Assembly: GCA_013694645.1 (NCBI GenBank)
Contig: JACDBZ010000223.1
Coordinates: forward strand, 1-6,831
Direction: 5' to 3'
Length of the DNA: 6,831 nt
From: Chloroflexota bacterium
GTDB taxonomy: Bacteria > Chloroflexota > Limnocylindria > QHBO01
How positions within the stretch are numbered: the stretch's first letter is position 1; every line of letters begins with the position of its first letter. Below, one piece after another: positions 5,211-6,831 of the stretch. A model generated the notes under the pieces. It was not told the DNA's origin. It saw only the letters and a list, made by a program, of their open reading frames with translations, and made no database searches. A program made the position numbers and the translations under genes.

Positions 5211-6497
5211 CTAGCGCGAGAAGCTGTTGGCCACCCGCCCCGGACGTCGGCGACGGCCGGCCCCGAATCGCACGCGGCCGCGATCACCGGATGCGTGTCG
5301 AGGCGCCGATGGAGCGCGACGCTGGCCACCCTGGCCGGATCGCAGTCGTATGGGTTCTGGCCGAATGTTCTGGTTCGGCTCGAATCCGTCAATCAGCCGA
5401 ACCGGAATTGGCCCACCGAGCAGCCGCTCGATGTCTCGCAGGAGCGGCGCCTCGTCCACGCAGACCAGCGAGACGGCGGTCCCGGTGATGCCGGCGCGGC
5501 CGGTTCGCCCGATGCGATGGAGATAGTCCGAGGGCACCATCGGCAGCTCGAAGTTGACCACGTGCGGAAGCTTCTCGATATCGAGGCCGCGCGCGGCGAC
5601 CTCGGTTGCGACCAGCAGGAGCACGCGGCCGGCCTTGAAGTCGGTCAGGGCACGTATGCGCTGTGGCTGTGACTTGTTGCCGTGGATGGCCGCCGCGGCA
5701 ATCCCGTCGCGCGTCAGCTGCTCGGCGAGACGATTCGCGCCGTGCTTGGTGCGGGTGAAGACAAGCGCCTGGTCGATCTCACGCGTCCGCACCAGGTGCG
5801 TCAGCAGCTCGCGTTTACGATCACGATCCACCGGGTGGACGACCTGCGCGACGAGTGCGACGGCGGTGTTCTCGGGCGTCACCTGCACCGACGCGGGCCG
5901 ATCAAGCAGGCCCTCCGCCAGCGAGCGGATCTCCTTCGAGAAGGTCGCGCTGAAGAGCAGGTTCTGGCGCCGATCCGGCAGGAGCGCGAGCACCTGGCGG
6001 ATGTCGCGAATGAACCCCATGTCGAGCATCCGATCGGCCTCGTCCAGGACGAGAAACTCGATCCCGCGCAGGTCGATGGTGCCCTGGCGGCTATGGTCGA
6101 GCAGCCGGCCGGGCGTGGCAACGGCGATCTCGACGCCGCGACGCAGCGCGTTCACCTGGCCACCAAATCCGACGCCGCCGTAGATGGCGGTCGAGCGGAC
6201 GTTGCCGCTGGAGTAGGTGCGGACCGACTCCTCGACCTGGATGGCAAGTTCACGGGTCGGCGTGAGAATGAGGACGCGGATGCGCCGATCGCGCGCCGGG
6301 CGCGCGGCGAGACGCTGGAGGATCGGCAGCACGAAGGCGGCCGTCTTGCCGGTACCCGTCTGGGCGCCGGCGAGCAGGTCGCGGCCGGCGAGGACGAGCG
6401 GAATCGCCTCGCGCTGAACGGGGGTCGGTTCGGTGTAACCCTGCCGCGCGATGGCGCGGAGCAGGTCGGGCTGAAGCCCGAGGACAGAGAAGGACAA
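5211..6497 (-). CDS. rhlE: DEAD-box ATP-dependent RNA helicase, RhlE type
   Basis: This 428-aa enzyme unwinds RNA duplexes and remodels RNPs (ribosome assembly, mRNA decay) using ATP. All motifs are present: Q motif GYTEPTPVQ (20-28), I AQTGTGKT (45-52), Ia PTRELA (80-85), Ib TPGR (128-131), II DEAD (152-155), III SAT (183-185), IV LVFTRT (245-250), V ATEVAARGLDI (297-307) and VI HRIGRTGRAG (327-336). Stretches such as LDEADRMLDMGFI, RQNLLFSATFS, TRTKHGAN and IHGNKSQ match E. coli RhlE closely. The C-terminal ~45 residues are Arg/Gly-rich and disordered, likely for RNA binding. The start is TTG at 6495-6497: it gives MSFSVLGLQPDLLRAI, the classic RhlE N-terminus, with AGGAG nearby. The only in-frame ATG is 82 codons upstream (6743) and its extension lacks family similarity and overlaps the divergent gene. 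It stands alone, with a roughly 100-150 nt structured leader. Confidence 0.95.
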   Translation of the reverse strand: MSFSVLGLQPDLLRAIARQGYTEPTPVQREAIPLVLAGRDLLAGAQTGTGKTAAFVLPILQRLAARPARDRRIRVLILTPTRELAIQVEESVRTYSSGNVRSTAIYGGVGFGGQVNALRRGVEIAVATPGRLLDHSRQGTIDLRGIEFLVLDEADRMLDMGFIRDIRQVLALLPDRRQNLLFSATFSKEIRSLAEGLLDRPASVQVTPENTAVALVAQVVHPVDRDRKRELLTHLVRTREIDQALVFTRTKHGANRLAEQLTRDGIAAAAIHGNKSQPQRIRALTDFKAGRVLLLVATEVAARGLDIEKLPHVVNFELPMVPSDYLHRIGRTGRAGITGTAVSLVCVDEAPLLRDIERLLGGPIPVRLIDGFEPNQNIRPEPIRLRSGQGGQRRAPSAPRHASGDRGRVRFGAGRRRRPGRVANSFSR

Positions 6498-6498
6498 G

Positions 6499-6510
6499 GG
6501 AGATAGCTCC
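6499..6510 (-). promoter_or_regulatory. Ribosome binding site of rhlE inside a small hairpin
   Basis: On the minus strand GGAG (6507-6510) lies 9 nt before the TTG start and supports that start. It can pair fully with CTCC (6499-6502) across a CTAT loop, which would hide it until melted or unwound. A second, stronger hairpin lies 12 nt farther upstream. Confidence 0.5.
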
Positions 6511-6522
6511 TGGCGAAGCCCT

Positions 6523-6538
6523 CCCGCGGAAACGCGGG
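6523..6538 (-). promoter_or_regulatory. GC hairpin in the rhlE leader
   Basis: CCCGCG and CGCGGG form a perfect 6-bp stem with a 4-nt loop (TTTC on the minus strand, GAAA on the plus strand). It sits just upstream of the ribosome-binding-site hairpin in what should be the 5' untranslated region. No U-run follows, so a terminator reading is unlikely. Confidence 0.4.
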
Positions 6539-6608
6539 GGCCGGTCAGGGCGAAGGGTAAAATCGAGATCGGACTTCCGTTGAAGCGGCGCAGACCGGTG
6601 CGCCTAAT

Positions 6609-6622
6609 CGAACACGTGTGCG
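6609..6622. promoter_or_regulatory. Near-perfect palindrome in the rhlE / Cys-His divergent region
   Basis: CGAACACGTGTGCG has a perfect ACACGTGT core (6612-6619) and matching CG ends, with one mismatched pair. It is a plausible dimeric regulator site between two divergent genes; no known consensus is claimed. Confidence 0.3.
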
Positions 6623-6631
6623 AAATGTACC

Positions 6632-6646
6632 ACACCGAATCGGTGT
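6632..6646. promoter_or_regulatory. Perfect 15-bp palindrome, candidate operator
   Basis: ACACCGA-A-TCGGTGT has 7-bp arms around a single central base. Its last base is the first base of TACGCT (6646-6651), a possible -10 box for the gene at 6678, so a bound protein could block that promoter. On the minus strand TACATT (6625-6630) is a possible -10 for rhlE right beside it. Clear -35 boxes are not seen for either. Confidence 0.4.
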
Positions 6647-6677
6647 ACGCTAGGAGCTCACCACGAGAAAGGCGGCC

Positions 6678-6831
6678 ATGACCGACCGATGCATTCACGG
6701 GTTTGAGGAGCAGCACTGCGCCGCATGCCGCCGATGTCCCCACGGAATTTTTGAATCCCGCTGCGCAACCTGCCGTCCGAAGACCGCCCGTGAGGCGACG
6801 ATCATGCTGGCGAATGACGCACCCCGGCCCG
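6678..6831 (+). CDS. Small Cys/His-rich protein with two zinc-knuckle-like repeats (partial, runs off the window)
   Basis: ATG 6678-6680 opens a frame still open after 51 codons at the window edge. AAAGG at 6668-6672 lies 5 nt before the ATG. The first 35 residues contain two tandem 15-residue units of pattern C-x-H-G-x5-C-x2-C: C5-I-H7-G to C14-A-A-C17, and C20-P-H22-G to C29-A-T-C32. Each unit supplies three Cys and one His, the usual set for one Zn(II). After residue 35 the sequence becomes less constrained (KTAREATIMLAND). I do not recognise the family; the pattern resembles zinc ribbons or treble-clef knuckles in nucleic-acid-binding proteins. It diverges from rhlE. The rest of the gene is outside the window, so total length and any further domains are unknown. 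Confidence 0.65.
   Translation, partial: MTDRCIHGFEEQHCAACRRCPHGIFESRCATCRPKTAREATIMLANDAPRP

Noticed and set aside
5682..6506. 274-codon open frame on the plus strand
   Set aside because: It is antisense to the helicase core motifs; its product is rich in Arg, Gly and Asp without domain pattern. The minus-strand helicase explains the openness.
6498..6743. 82-codon N-terminal extension of the helicase from an ATG at 6743
   Set aside because: It has no similarity to helicase N-termini, crosses the palindromic promoter region and overlaps the divergent Cys/His gene. The TTG at 6497 gives the exact RhlE start.

Overview
The window is GC-rich, with GTG and TTG starts, few strong Shine-Dalgarno sites and two apparently leaderless or near-leaderless genes. 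The gene set (COG4867-type VWA protein, DUF4395-thioredoxin fusion, small PRC-barrel-like protein, secreted lipoprotein with a PepSY-like tail) fits an uncultured Chloroflexota such as Limnocylindria, or less likely an actinobacterium. This placement is inferred from protein character alone. No mobile element, CRISPR array, tRNA or rRNA was seen.

Layout. 123-776 (+): a lipoprotein gene read in three successive segments because of two compensating single-base indels at short homopolymers. 814-2847 (-): a 677-aa VWA protein with a complete MIDAS site, convergent with the lipoprotein. 2848-3067: a spacer holding three copies of a REP-like repeat, one of them inverted. 3068-3631 (-): a phosphinothricin-acetyltransferase-like GNAT. 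3671-4027 (+): a small DUF2171/PRC-barrel-like protein, divergent from the GNAT. 4030-4746 (-): a membrane DUF4395 domain fused to a thioredoxin domain with a CTDC active site. 4747-5210: a 464-bp stretch with no large gene. It holds a candidate 16-codon cysteine-rich leader ORF with its own promoter, a hairpin that begins at the base after its stop codon, and three copies of a 12-bp palindromic motif. 5211-6497 (-): an RhlE-type DEAD-box RNA helicase with a TTG start and a structured 5' leader. 6678-end (+): the start of a small Cys/His protein with two 15-residue zinc-knuckle-like repeats, divergent from the helicase across a region with two palindromes.

The genes do not form one pathway; most are single transcription units in alternating orientation. 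The most interesting part is the thiol-redox unit at 4030-4955. There, a short ORF ending in ICTDTCICR, a post-stop hairpin and a downstream CxxC protein resemble the cysteine-responsive short-ORF attenuators described in mycobacteria. This is a hypothesis drawn from layout and sequence only.
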